A DNA stretch of 64,000 nt from contig DYJE01000005.1 in the NCBI GenBank assembly GCA_020723285.1, forward strand, positions 167,345 to 231,344, given 5' to 3'. Shown here piece after piece: positions 51,563-60,478 of this stretch. Under the pieces are notes generated by a model. The model was given only the letters and a program-made list of their open reading frames with translations, searched no databases and had not been told where the DNA came from. The translations under genes were made by a program, and so were the position numbers. The stretch comes from Desulforapulum autotrophicum (GTDB lineage Bacteria > Desulfobacterota > Desulfobacteria > Desulfobacterales > Desulfolunaceae). How positions within the stretch are numbered: position 1 is the stretch's first letter; each line of letters begins with the position of its first letter.

Positions 51563-51640
51563 ATTACATGAAATGATTGTTGTGTTGTTGATTTGTAATA
51601 TTACATAAAAATCATTATGTAAATAAAATTATGTAATATT
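51563..51640 (-). promoter_or_regulatory. Promoter with operator repeats for the PaaX-like gene
   Basis: On the minus strand TTTACA (plus positions 51618-51623), a 17-base spacer and TATTAC (51595-51600) form a promoter. Half-sites of the type TGTAA/TTACA occur at 51563-51569 (ATTACAT), 51594-51605 (palindrome TGTAATATTACA), 51615-51622 (TTATGTAA) and 51629-51640. The palindrome covers the -10. Confidence 0.65.
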
Positions 51641-51713
51641 TTGACGGGAATTACACGGCAGACGGTCATGGGGCCGCACCGGGTTTTCAGGATCATGGCG
51701 TGACGCGATCCGG

Positions 51714-52022
51714 CTATCCGCGTCCCCAGAGCGGATCGTCACCGAACCGCTCACGCCACAGTTCTTCGGGGGTCAGGTTTTCGCCGACCGCCTGTTCGGA
51801 AAAGGAAAAGCGGTAATCGGTACAATAGGCCGCGATGGTTTTGCATGCGGCCACGATTTTTCGGGTCATGTCCGCACAGGTTTCGGGGTTGTCATGGCAT
51901 CTGTCCGGATGCCATCTGGACAGCATGGACCGGTACGCCGATTTGACGTCCTTCAGGCTGGCTGTTTCAGGCAGGCCCAGAATCAGCCGTGCCTCGGTGA
52001 TCTCCTGATATTTCTTCAGCAT
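51714..52022 (-). CDS. Small J-domain (DnaJ-like) protein
   Basis: A 102-residue protein with a J-domain in its middle: 'LGLPETASLKDVKSAYRSML' then 'RWHPDRCH' (HPD triad intact), about residues 15-62. It has no glycine-rich or zinc-finger region, so it is a J-domain-only co-chaperone that would stimulate a DnaK ATPase. The C-terminus 'EELWRERFGDDPLWGRG' is of unknown role. Stands alone. Confidence 0.8.
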   Translation of the reverse strand: MLKKYQEITEARLILGLPETASLKDVKSAYRSMLSRWHPDRCHDNPETCADMTRKIVAACKTIAAYCTDYRFSFSEQAVGENLTPEELWRERFGDDPLWGRG

Positions 52023-52149
52023 GGAGTGTTCAAACGTCCTTGTTCACGGGAGTTTAGCTTGTGCTCATCCACGGGTTCCATGAGACTATCCGCCAGATGA
52101 GGGGTGTTTGCAATGGAAATTTTTATAGTTCAGGGTCGGGGTTTTAAAA

Positions 52150-52197
52150 AAAATCGGAAAAAACAAGGCGGCCGGCCTTTTCAGACGGACCGCCTTG
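52150..52197 (-). terminator. Rho-independent terminator downstream of the lipoprotein gene
   Basis: CAAGGCGGCCG (52164-52174) pairs with CGG-A-CCGCCTTG (52186-52197) with one bulged A. On the minus strand the stem is followed by T-rich GTTTTTTCCGATTTTTTTT, so it fits the minus-strand lipoprotein gene ending at 52311. Confidence 0.7.
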
Positions 52198-52310
52198 CGG
52201 GTGTACGTTTTTCAGGCCGGTTACAAAGGACCGTGATTCCTGAAAAACGGGGGTGGGGTCGTTGACACGTCTCAGAATGTCAGGGCATCATCCAATGCCG
52301 GCAGGCGCTG

Positions 52311-52841
52311 TTATTTTCCCGGACTGGCTGACGGCATCCGGATATCGTTGCCGATATTCCGGTCAGGAACCAGGGTTCGCATGTCCAGGGTGGGAAGCGT
52401 TTTCATGGTCAGGGATTCCATGTTCCGGATCGTGTTGAGGTCCGCGGCGGACAGGGTTTGCGAAAGAGACGCGGTGACGTTTCCGGTTTTGCTGACGCTT
52501 CCGGCAAGGTCACGGAGGTATTGAAGTTCGGTGGAGTTAAGGGCCGTGCTTTCACTGACCTGAGCCGTGGGGGTTGATGACAGGGTCAGGCTTGTTGTTT
52601 CGAGATTTGAAAGATCCTGGATCCTCAGGAGTTCATGGATCCGGATCAGGGCCTGAAGCGTAAGGACGCTGTCGGGGTAAGCCCCTATGAATTCGCTGTA
52701 GGCGGAAATGCTGTCTTTTTTCATGGCCCGTGCGTACCTGGATTCCGGTGTCGCACAGGCTGTGATCAGGGCGAGCGAAAAAAGAAACAGCCAAGGGGCT
52801 TTCCCTGGATACCAGCAGCCTTTTTTGCTTGGTTCAATCAT
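52311..52841 (-). CDS. Lipoprotein, unknown function
   Basis: A 176-residue exported lipoprotein: hydrophobic segment 'WLFLFSLALITAC' with lipobox Cys. A short TPR-like helix follows ('SISAYSEFIGAYPDSVLTLQAL'), then a Ser/Thr-rich stretch ('TTSLTLSSTPTAQ') and a helical C-terminus. No family recognised. A terminator follows 114 bases after the stop. Confidence 0.6.
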   Translation of the reverse strand: MIEPSKKGCWYPGKAPWLFLFSLALITACATPESRYARAMKKDSISAYSEFIGAYPDSVLTLQALIRIHELLRIQDLSNLETTSLTLSSTPTAQVSESTALNSTELQYLRDLAGSVSKTGNVTASLSQTLSAADLNTIRNMESLTMKTLPTLDMRTLVPDRNIGNDIRMPSASPGK

Positions 52842-52964
52842 TGGCCTTCTCCATCCTTGTGTTTCCTTTGTTTATCCTTTGGACTGACTGGCCCATGGAT
52901 ATCACGGAATTGTGGATGAAATGTGAAAACACAATGAAGACAATGTGTTTTTTAGTGTCTCAGC

Positions 52965-53804
52965 TCAAAGATTGTACAGTTTCGCCGCATTGCCGCCCAG
53001 AATATCGGCCTTGTCAGCTACGGAAATACCTGAAGCATCGATGTCCTTGTAATAACGTGACGGTTTCAAAAGGGGGTAATCGCTGCCGAAAAGGATTTTA
53101 CCCGGACCCGCCAGCTCAAGGGCTGCCTTGTACACTGCGGGATCGTAAAGAAAAGGAGAGGCGGCGGTGTCGTAATAGATATTTTTAAGAACGTTCTTGG
53201 CTTCCCGTTTCAGAAGGTTGTAGAAAAAAATTCCGCCTCCCCAGTGGGCCAGGACGATGCGGTTGTCCGGGTAGGCTGCGGCGAGGTTGTAAATCTGGGC
53301 AAGGGTGATGGGGGTTTTCCCCGGATACATGTGCCCCACAGGCTCGTTGGTGTGAATCAGCACCGGATAGTTTTTTTCTCCGCACAGCGCCATCACCGGT
53401 TCCATTTTTTTCACGGCTTCGGCGTCGATGCCCGATTCATAGAAAGCCAGCTCACCGATGCCTTTCAAGCCGGAATCCAGACAACGAAGGGTTTCCTTTT
53501 CCACACCGCTGCCCGACAGGTCGAAACAACCCATGCCGATAAGACGATCCGGGTATTTGGCCACCGCCTCGGCCACGCAGTCGTTGTTCAGTTTGTAAGC
53601 GTATTCGGAAACCCAGGGAAAACCGAACACCACGGATTTGTCGACTTTTTCCTCGTCCATGATCCGAATGAGGTTTTCCGCGTCCACCATGCTGGATTTG
53701 GGTGAATCGTAAAGGAGTTTGAACGCCGACTCGTTGTGAAAAAAACGGCTTCTGTCTTCGATGATCTCTTTGGGGAAAATGTGGGTGTGAAAATCGATAA
53801 CCAT
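52965..53804 (-). CDS. Amidohydrolase 2 family metal-dependent hydrolase
   Basis: A 279-residue TIM-barrel hydrolase: 'MVIDFHTHIFP' (HxH, first metal pair), 'LIHTNEPVGH' (His), 'IVLAHWGGG' (His) and 'ILFGSDYPLL' (catalytic Asp). This is the PF04909 pattern of decarboxylases and hydrolases acting on aromatic or lactone substrates. I chose ATG 53804 (GAGGT before it), where the protein starts with the metal-binding strand. Substrate unknown. It may be linked to the nearby acyl-CoA genes. Confidence 0.85.
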   Translation of the reverse strand: MVIDFHTHIFPKEIIEDRSRFFHNESAFKLLYDSPKSSMVDAENLIRIMDEEKVDKSVVFGFPWVSEYAYKLNNDCVAEAVAKYPDRLIGMGCFDLSGSGVEKETLRCLDSGLKGIGELAFYESGIDAEAVKKMEPVMALCGEKNYPVLIHTNEPVGHMYPGKTPITLAQIYNLAAAYPDNRIVLAHWGGGIFFYNLLKREAKNVLKNIYYDTAASPFLYDPAVYKAALELAGPGKILFGSDYPLLKPSRYYKDIDASGISVADKADILGGNAAKLYNL

Positions 53805-54036
53805 TACAGACCTCTTCAGATGTTTCAGGATTGACCGGAGCATTGCCGGATGACGTCCGGGGAGCCGGAGGGTGAACCTGCGGCATCACCGCGAACAGGT
53901 GTCAGCGCACCCTTGGTTTCTAATCCCCAATGCCCACAATAGTCAATATGATAAGATGTTTTTTTATGATATAGCTTTGAACGACTTAGAACGAGGGCTG
54001 AAATACAACGGAATCGAACACGCTATCTCACTGAAT

Positions 54037-54552
54037 ATGAACGATAAAAAGAATCATTCACCGGAATTGGCCGGCTTCGAGCGCCATGTGGTGCTCATGG
54101 CCCCCGAGGTTCACTGGAATACGGGAAACATCGGGCGAACCTGCCTTGGGGCCGGGGCGTTTCTCCATCTGGTGAAACCCCTGGGTTTTTCTCTGGGAAG
54201 CAAGGAAGTCAAACGGGCCGGCCTTGATTACTGGCCCAGGGTTAAGCTGAGCGTGTGGGAGGATTATACGTCCTTTCTGTCGGCCATGGACCCTCAGCCC
54301 GGCGAGATGGTTTTTTTCTCGAAAACAGGACGGCGCAGCGTTTTCGATCTTCCCTGTGAAAAACGGCTGTTCCTTGTTTTCGGGTCTGAAACACGGGGCC
54401 TGCCCCAGGACCTTCTGGACGAACAGGCCGGTCACCTTTGCAGCATTCCCATCACCTCCGACATCCGGAGCCTGAACCTGTCCACCGCCGTGGGTATCGC
54501 GCTGTACCAGAGCCTCGCGGGGACGGGGTTTGAAAATCATTGGGGGGTGTGA
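54037..54552 (+). CDS. trmL: SpoU-family tRNA 2'-O-methyltransferase (TrmL-like)
   Basis: A 171-residue SPOUT methyltransferase: 'HVVLMAPEVHWNTGNIGRTC' (motif 1), 'FLVFGSETRGLPQDLL' (motif 2) and 'IPITSDIRSLNLSTAVGIALY' (motif 3, split). Size and 'LHLVKPLGFSLG' are typical of TrmL, which methylates the ribose of the tRNA wobble base. ATG 54037 gives normal family length; the frame opens 55 codons earlier, with other ATGs that have no good ribosome site. Confidence 0.85.
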   Translation: MNDKKNHSPELAGFERHVVLMAPEVHWNTGNIGRTCLGAGAFLHLVKPLGFSLGSKEVKRAGLDYWPRVKLSVWEDYTSFLSAMDPQPGEMVFFSKTGRRSVFDLPCEKRLFLVFGSETRGLPQDLLDEQAGHLCSIPITSDIRSLNLSTAVGIALYQSLAGTGFENHWGV

Positions 54553-54627
54553 GGGCATGGGAGCTTTGATTTAAAAGGATTATTCGTTCATTTATACTCC
54601 ATAAACACTGTCACAGAGGAGGCCGCC

Positions 54628-55038
54628 ATGAAAACCATTCACCCCGATATGGAAACTCTGCCGGACATGTTTGCCCGCATTCCCAAGGACACGCCCGTTA
54701 TCATGGTGAATCTGCTGAAATTCAGGGACACGGCCCAGGGCAAGGACCTTCCGGCGGCGTGTTCCGGCCGCAGGGCCTATGGGCTGTATGCCGAAGCCCT
54801 GATCAAGATTCTTGCGGCGCATCACGCCGAGGTGGTGTACCTGGGAAGCGTTTACGGCTCGCTCATCGCACCGCCGGACGAAGTCTGGGACGAGGTGCTT
54901 CTGGTCCGGTACCCGTCCATCCAGGCCTTTATCGGCATGGTGGAATCTCCGGAATACAAGGCTGTGGTGAAATACCGCACGGCAGCCCTTGAGGACTCCC
55001 GGCTCATCGCCAGTGTGCCTGCGCGTTCCCTGGAATGA
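54628..55038 (+). CDS. DUF1330 family protein
   Basis: A 136-residue ferredoxin-like alpha/beta-barrel protein: 'TPVIMVNLLKFRD', 'VVYLGSVYGSLIAP', 'DEVLLVRYPSIQAFIGMVESPEY' (in part). This is the DUF1330 layout, dimeric, substrate unknown. AGAGGAGG precedes the ATG. It lies just upstream of the SAT cluster, but a promoter separates them. Confidence 0.78.
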   Translation: MKTIHPDMETLPDMFARIPKDTPVIMVNLLKFRDTAQGKDLPAACSGRRAYGLYAEALIKILAAHHAEVVYLGSVYGSLIAPPDEVWDEVLLVRYPSIQAFIGMVESPEYKAVVKYRTAALEDSRLIASVPARSLE

Positions 55039-55048
55039 TCAGTAGTTT

Positions 55049-55077
55049 TTGACAAGCGCCCTGTTTTTGGTTATGAA
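55049..55077 (+). promoter_or_regulatory. Predicted promoter of the acyltransferase-led cluster
   Basis: TTGACA (55049-55054), a 17-base spacer and TATGAA (55072-55077), 68 bases before the SAT-like gene. Confidence 0.6.
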
Positions 55078-55145
55078 ACAGACCATCAGCCGAAACGGGC
55101 ATTAAACGCATCGTCATCAAAAAACCATGAGTTAAGGAGCAGGGC

Positions 55146-56312
55146 ATGGAAGACAGAAAAGCCGGGGCCTCTCTGTTTGTTCAGTTTGCGGGGCAGGGGG
55201 TGAAGTACATGGACGACCTTCGGAGAATCTACACCATGACTCCCGGCGTCCGGCCGTTCATCCTGGACGCGGTGTCCGAAATCCGGCGGCAGGCCGCCCA
55301 ATACGACGATTCGAGGACAGGGTTTTTCAGCAAGGGCCTTGCTGTGGACACATGGCTGGATTCTCCGTCGGAAACCCCGGACGCGGCTTATCTTCTGTCA
55401 TCGCCCCTTTCCCATCCGCTGATCTACCTTACCCAGATCGCGGGCTACCTTTCCCTGATCCACGAAGGTATGGACCCGGATCTTGTTCTTTCAAACACCC
55501 ACAGCGCCACAGGCTTTTCCACGGGCATCGTTGCGGCGGTGCTGTTTTCCATGGGGCTGGCTTACGACGATTTCATCGCCATGGCCCTTAAAATCCAGGC
55601 CATGTTTTTCTGGCAGGGTGTAAGATGCCAGGAATCCATGCTGACCTTCGGAGTGAACCCGAAACTTTCGGCGGAACTTCTGGATTCAGCCGAAGGAAGC
55701 CCGAGCTGCATGGCCAGTGTCACCAACCTGCCCAGCAGCCGATTAAACGAGGCCATCGCCCTGTTTGCCGGGCAAGGCACGGTGTATCCGGCTTACGAGC
55801 TGTTTCCGGGCCGCTGGATCGTGTCGGGCCTTCCCCGGGATCTCGCCGCCTTCAACACCTTTCTCAAAACCCACGAACCTTCGAAGGCCGCCGCTTTCCG
55901 GTACGTGCCCTCCACCATCGGAGCCCATTCGCCCTTTCTCGCCCACGCCTTTGCCACGTCACCCAACGACGCCAGGGCTCTCGGGATTTCCATCACGGGC
56001 GCGGACATGAAAATTCCCGTCTGGGCCAACGACACCGGGGAGGACCTGCGAAACCTCGATCCGGTCATCGACGAAATCATGCGGGCCTATTTCCTCCATC
56101 CGGCCTGCTTCCGCCGCCAGATCAAGCCGGTTCTGCCGCCCACGAACCTCCGCTATGTCCTGGATTTCGGACCCGGCACCGGTGTGGCCACCCTCACGGA
56201 AAACCACAGTTCCCGAAGTGGCGTCCAGGTTGTGCGCTGCACCATTCCCCTGGGCCGCAAAATTCTTTTCGACGAGGTGCTGCCGGGTTTGGCCCTTGCG
56301 CACAATGATTAA
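55146..56312 (+). CDS. Standalone SAT/FAS-type acyltransferase (fungal/CMN FAS N-terminal domain-like)
   Basis: A 388-residue protein resembling the SAT acyltransferase domain at the N-terminus of fungal FAS beta and mycobacterial FAS-I, from memory of that family: 'WLDSPSETPDAAYLLSSPLS', 'HPLIYLTQIAGYL', nucleophile elbow GFSTG (123-127, Ser125, where FAS has GHSQG), 'GVRCQES', candidate catalytic His in 'GAHSPFLAHA' (259-268; His261 or His267), and 'YVLDFGPGTGVATLT'. It would move an acyl group between CoA and a carrier protein. Here it is a free protein leading a cluster with an AraC regulator, CoA ligase and redox genes; no carrier protein is visible in the window. Confidence 0.78.
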   Translation: MEDRKAGASLFVQFAGQGVKYMDDLRRIYTMTPGVRPFILDAVSEIRRQAAQYDDSRTGFFSKGLAVDTWLDSPSETPDAAYLLSSPLSHPLIYLTQIAGYLSLIHEGMDPDLVLSNTHSATGFSTGIVAAVLFSMGLAYDDFIAMALKIQAMFFWQGVRCQESMLTFGVNPKLSAELLDSAEGSPSCMASVTNLPSSRLNEAIALFAGQGTVYPAYELFPGRWIVSGLPRDLAAFNTFLKTHEPSKAAAFRYVPSTIGAHSPFLAHAFATSPNDARALGISITGADMKIPVWANDTGEDLRNLDPVIDEIMRAYFLHPACFRRQIKPVLPPTNLRYVLDFGPGTGVATLTENHSSRSGVQVVRCTIPLGRKILFDEVLPGLALAHND

Positions 56313-56349
56313 TCGAACGTTCAGGAGACTTTTTGGATAAAGGATCATC

Positions 56350-57390
56350 ATGCAGGACAGGGAAATAAGGCGTCCGATCACCGGGGTTTTTCCTTATCTG
56401 CGGTTCGCCGCGGACAAGGGAGTCGGCATGGAGGACGTCCTCATGGGTACGGGGCTTCGGGACACCAATTTCCTCGATCCCCAGAACGAAATCTCGTTGT
56501 CCCAGGAACTCGCGATCGTCCGGAACCTTGTCGAACGTCTTCCCGCGCCGGAGACGGCCTGGGAGTTCGGCCGCTATTTTTATTCAAGGGCCCACGGCGT
56601 CCTGGGCGGCATGATGGAATCGGCGCCCACGGTGGCCGATGTGGTGGCCTGCTGGATCGAATACGCGTCCCTCCTCCATGTGTACTTCCGCATCAACCTT
56701 GAAACGGCCGGGGATAAAATCCGCCTTTACGCGGAAAACCGGTTCAACCTTCCCGACGATCTTTTTCCGGTGCTTTTGGAGCGCGATATCATCGCGGGGC
56801 AGACGGCCATCGACCACAGGCTGCCGGGAACGTTCGGGAAATTCGCCACCTCCATTTCCCTGGCCCACGGACCCAGAACCGACGAGAAAAAGTACAGGGA
56901 GTATTTCCTCGTCCATGTCCGTTTCAATCAGGGTTCCAACTATGTGGAAACGTACAAGGATATCCTGAACGTGCCCCTTCCGGGGGCTGCGCCGCACAAA
57001 TTCGAGCTTTTCCGCCAGCAGTGCCAGGCGGAGAACAGCCTGAGAAGCCAGGTCCGGCCGTATGTGACCGATTCGGTCATGCTCCACTTCCAGATCGGAA
57101 AAGGGAACCCGTCCTTCCAGGATATCGCGGAAAAGCTCAACATGAGCGAACGGTCCCTCCGGGAGAAACTGGCCAGAGAAGGGCGCAGCTTCCGTGAAAT
57201 CAAGAACCAGTATATTCTCCAGCAGGCCGTGAACCTCTTGAGCGATCCTTCCCAAAGCGTCGAGAATATTTCGGACGCCCTGGGGTACAGTGAAACATGC
57301 GCGTTCACCAGGGCCTTTGAAAAACTTACCGGCATGTCTCCCGGAAAATACCGGAAAACAATCATCTCAAATAAAACAGATTCCGATTAA
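56350..57390 (+). CDS. AraC-family regulator with arabinose-binding-like N-terminal domain
   Basis: A 346-residue protein. The N-terminal 200 residues match the Arabinose_bd/DUF4066-like sensor ('ELAIVRNLVERLPAPETAWEFGRYFYS' in part, 'GMMESAPTVADVVACW'). The C-terminal 100 hold the AraC double helix-turn-helix ('FQDIAEKLNMSERSLREKLA', 'VENISDALGYSETCAFTRAF', ending 'GMSPGKYRK'). Relatives control lipid or hydrocarbon-degradation genes (e.g. OruR/ArgR-like). Follows the SAT gene by 37 bases; likely controls the cluster. Confidence 0.85.
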   Translation: MQDREIRRPITGVFPYLRFAADKGVGMEDVLMGTGLRDTNFLDPQNEISLSQELAIVRNLVERLPAPETAWEFGRYFYSRAHGVLGGMMESAPTVADVVACWIEYASLLHVYFRINLETAGDKIRLYAENRFNLPDDLFPVLLERDIIAGQTAIDHRLPGTFGKFATSISLAHGPRTDEKKYREYFLVHVRFNQGSNYVETYKDILNVPLPGAAPHKFELFRQQCQAENSLRSQVRPYVTDSVMLHFQIGKGNPSFQDIAEKLNMSERSLREKLAREGRSFREIKNQYILQQAVNLLSDPSQSVENISDALGYSETCAFTRAFEKLTGMSPGKYRKTIISNKTDSD

Positions 57391-57558
57391 ACCAAGGATA
57401 TTTCGTATCTTTTCGCCTTCCTTCCCAGGCTGTTTGCCTTCTCTGCCGGAAATATCAATTTTTCCTCCGTAAACATCATCAAAAAGCATCCGGGAAATGT
57501 CTATAGTGGGTGTCACATTGGGTTTGGGACATTCATTAACATTCATCGGGATGAAAGC

Positions 57559-59286
57559 ATGGACATGCCATACATAGGGAAAAAACATCGTTCGGCGGCC
57601 TGGACTTTACAGAAGCTGAGACTCCTAAAATCCGCATCGGTAGGATTTATCAAGGTTCATGCCGAAGAATTTCGGGAAGGCCGGATGGGGGAGAACATCC
57701 GGGCGAAACGTGCGGGAGACTCAAGCGACATCTCCTGGGCACAGCTCCTTGAGGCCAGGGCGCGGAAGATGCCCGACAAACCTTTCCTTCTTTACCGAAA
57801 CGAGACGGTCACCTACCGGCAGATGGATGAACGGGCCAACCAGATCGCCCATTTCCTTCTCGGGCTGGGTTACGGCAAAGGAAAGGGACTTGGCATCTGT
57901 ATGCGGAATTCCCCCCGTTTTCTCGATATTTTTTTCGGTATCCAGAAAATCGGCATGTACCTGGTTCCCATCAACCCGGAACTCAAGGGGGACGGCCTGG
58001 CCTACCTGGTCAGCCACAGCGACATCGAAGGCATCGTCCTGGACGCGGAACTCCAGGAGCAGGTGGACGCCATTAAGGACCGTGTGGGCCACCTGAAGCA
58101 TGTGATCGTCAACGACATCGAAGAGGAGGCGAAACCGTTTCAAATCCCGGAGCACAGGCTTCTTCTGAGCGAAGCGTATTCGAAACCGTCCCACAATCCG
58201 GGCGTGGGCCACAACCGGGAGGACATGTGCCTGATCATGTACACCTCGGGCACTACCGGAAGGCCCAAAGGGGTGGTGTCCCGCTATAAAAAAACCAATG
58301 TGCGGCTTCTTTCCCTGGTCGCCCATGTCCTCCTGAAGCCGGATGATGTGTATTACACCTACCTTGCCCTTTGCCACGGCAACGCATTGTTCGTGACCAC
58401 GACCCTTTCCCTTGCCCGGGGAGCGACCGTCGCCCTTTCGAGAAAATTTTCGGCAAGCAGGTTCTGGGACCGGGTAAACACTTACGGGGCCACGGTGTTC
58501 AACACCATCGGCTCCATCATTCCCATCCTCATGAAGCAGCCGGAAAAGCCATCGGACGCCATGAACAACGTCCGGTTCGTCATTTCCGCGGCTTGTCCTT
58601 CGGATATGTGGGATGCCTTCGAAAAACGGTTCGGGACGACGATCTACGAAATATACAGCGCCGTGGACAGTGGAGGAAAGGCCATCATGAACCTTAAGAC
58701 CGCGCCCGCCGGTTCCCTGGGAAAACCCCCCAGGCCCGACGCGATAAGGATCGTGGACGATGAAGGCCATGACGTTCCAGCGGGCATGGCCGGTGAACTC
58801 CTGTTCAAGGTCAAGGGCGGCAGCGGCCGGGTGGAATACTACAAAAACCAGGAAGCGTCGGAAAAGAAATCCGGATCGGGCTGGCTGCATACCGGCGACC
58901 TGGTCCGGCGGGATGACATGGGATTCATCTATTTTGTGGGCAGGAATACGGAATCCATGCGGAAAGGCGGGGAGAACGTCTCGGCCTACGAGGTCGAGCA
59001 TGTGATCATGGATCATCCCCTGGTGGAGGATGTGGCCGTTTACGCCGTCCCGTCGGAACTGGCCGAAGACGACATCATGGCGGCGGTCAAACTGGTGGAC
59101 GGATCAACGCTTGCCGCAAAGGACCTGAAACGGTTCCTTTCGGACAGACTCGCGAAATACGCCATCCCCAGATACGTGCGGTTTGTGGAGGAGTTTCCGA
59201 AAACCAATTCCCACCGGATCATGAAGCACCTTCTGGAAAAGGAAGGGGTCACTCCGGACACGGTGGATACGGCCGCGACGGTATAA
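57559..59286 (+). CDS. AMP-forming acyl-CoA ligase (CaiC/BaiB-like)
   Basis: A 575-residue ANL enzyme. 'MYTSGTTGRPKGVV' (P-loop), 'YEIYSAVDSGGKA' (A5-like, altered), 'GWLHTGDLVRRDDMGFIYFVG' (in part) and 'RKGGENVSAYEVEHV' are present. The C-terminal A10 motif reads 'PKTNSHRIMKHLL' instead of the usual TGKxxK; I know this variation from crotonobetaine/bile-acid CoA ligase relatives. So it probably activates an unusual carboxylic acid to its CoA ester. The N-terminus is extended by about 45 residues before the first ANL segment; a later start is possible. It lies 168 bases after the AraC gene. Confidence 0.85.
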   Translation: MDMPYIGKKHRSAAWTLQKLRLLKSASVGFIKVHAEEFREGRMGENIRAKRAGDSSDISWAQLLEARARKMPDKPFLLYRNETVTYRQMDERANQIAHFLLGLGYGKGKGLGICMRNSPRFLDIFFGIQKIGMYLVPINPELKGDGLAYLVSHSDIEGIVLDAELQEQVDAIKDRVGHLKHVIVNDIEEEAKPFQIPEHRLLLSEAYSKPSHNPGVGHNREDMCLIMYTSGTTGRPKGVVSRYKKTNVRLLSLVAHVLLKPDDVYYTYLALCHGNALFVTTTLSLARGATVALSRKFSASRFWDRVNTYGATVFNTIGSIIPILMKQPEKPSDAMNNVRFVISAACPSDMWDAFEKRFGTTIYEIYSAVDSGGKAIMNLKTAPAGSLGKPPRPDAIRIVDDEGHDVPAGMAGELLFKVKGGSGRVEYYKNQEASEKKSGSGWLHTGDLVRRDDMGFIYFVGRNTESMRKGGENVSAYEVEHVIMDHPLVEDVAVYAVPSELAEDDIMAAVKLVDGSTLAAKDLKRFLSDRLAKYAIPRYVRFVEEFPKTNSHRIMKHLLEKEGVTPDTVDTAATV

Positions 59287-59380
59287 AAACGGCTGGAAGG
59301 GATAAACGGGCGAAGGCGCAGCCGTCGGATGCTGGCCCTTAGCCCGAGTAACGAATCTCCCAGTGAAAGGACAAGGACAA

Positions 59381-60112
59381 ATGGAAAAAAACACCATGGA
59401 ATTCACCGTTCCCGAAAGCGGAGCGCCGTTCAACACGGTGGAGGAAGTCGTCTTCCGGCGGCGCAGCGTCCGGGTATACCAGAAAAAACAGGTTCCGGAA
59501 TACGTGGTCATGCGTCTACTTGAAGCCGCCCGCTTCGCGCCTTCCGCAGGAAACGGGCAGACGTGGAAGTTCATCGTCATCCAGGACCAGGAAATGCTGA
59601 AGGAGATGGAGGAGGATATCCGGAAGGCCTGCAAAACGATTTCCAGGCTTTTCTATTACCTGAAAGACGGCTCCAGGGTGAAATCCTTCGTGTCACGCCT
59701 GTTCCAGAGGCTCGATCCCAGCAACACCCATCCCGTTCCCTTTATCGCCTCGCATTTGATCTCGGAAGGCAAAGCCGGTATTTTCCACGGCGCACCCACG
59801 CTGGTCCTCATGCTCGCCGATAAACGGGCGCCCGGCGATTCGGCCATAGAGGTGGGCATCACCGGGCAGACCATGGACCTTGTGGCCCACAGCTACGGCC
59901 TGGGGACATGCTGGATCAGTTTTGCCAAGCTGCTGTTCCGGGGGGGAAACAGCAGGAAATGGAAAAAGCGCCTGAACATCCGTTATCCGTACAGCCTTGT
60001 GACGTCCATCGCCATAGGGCATCCGGTGGGAACACCCGACGGTTACGTGGTCCGGGAAACTAAAAAAACGGACTGGTACGGATCGGACGGCCGGTTCAGA
60101 ATCGTTTCATGA
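59381..60112 (+). CDS. Nitroreductase-family FMN oxidoreductase
   Basis: A 243-residue protein: 'FRRRSVRVYQKKQVPEYVVM' then 'LLEAARFAPSAGNGQTWKFIVIQ' (in part), the FMN-binding nitroreductase pattern, and 'SYGLGTCWISFAKLL'. I chose ATG 59381 over a GTG six codons earlier because of AAGGAC spacing. Followed by a ferredoxin gene 19 bases on, which suggests ferredoxin as electron donor; relatives reduce enoyl groups or modify flavin substrates. Confidence 0.83.
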   Translation: MEKNTMEFTVPESGAPFNTVEEVVFRRRSVRVYQKKQVPEYVVMRLLEAARFAPSAGNGQTWKFIVIQDQEMLKEMEEDIRKACKTISRLFYYLKDGSRVKSFVSRLFQRLDPSNTHPVPFIASHLISEGKAGIFHGAPTLVLMLADKRAPGDSAIEVGITGQTMDLVAHSYGLGTCWISFAKLLFRGGNSRKWKKRLNIRYPYSLVTSIAIGHPVGTPDGYVVRETKKTDWYGSDGRFRIVS

Positions 60113-60131
60113 TTTTTTCAAGGAGGACGCC

Positions 60132-60461
60132 ATGCCCGAATCGTTGACATGGAAAGAACTGTTTTACGTGGAAAGGCTGGACCGGCTTGGCCTGGACCTG
60201 AAGCACGGTTCCGTGCGGTTCGAAGAAGCTCTCTGCAAAGGCTGCGGCCTGTGTGAAAAAGCCTGTTTCACAGGGGTGATCGGCGGAACCAGGGAAAAGA
60301 AACCGGTGATGGCCAAAGGCGTCGAAGCCCTGTGCGTCTCCTGCGGGGCCTGTACCGCGATCTGCCCTGAAAATGCCGTGTCGATCTCGGAATTTATCGA
60401 GTTCAACCGTTATTTCAAATGGCTGGACCGGGATACACCAAAGCCGCCCAGGCGGTTCTGA
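60132..60461 (+). CDS. 2[4Fe-4S] ferredoxin-type protein
   Basis: A 109-residue protein with two four-Cys motifs: 'CKGCGLCEKACF' and 'CVSCGACTAICP' (CxxCxxCxxxC). It likely feeds electrons to the nitroreductase or FAD enzyme of the cluster. AAGGAGG precedes the ATG; the thiolase follows 17 bases after. Confidence 0.88.
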   Translation: MPESLTWKELFYVERLDRLGLDLKHGSVRFEEALCKGCGLCEKACFTGVIGGTREKKPVMAKGVEALCVSCGACTAICPENAVSISEFIEFNRYFKWLDRDTPKPPRRF

Positions 60462-60478
60462 TCATAGGAGAATGATTC

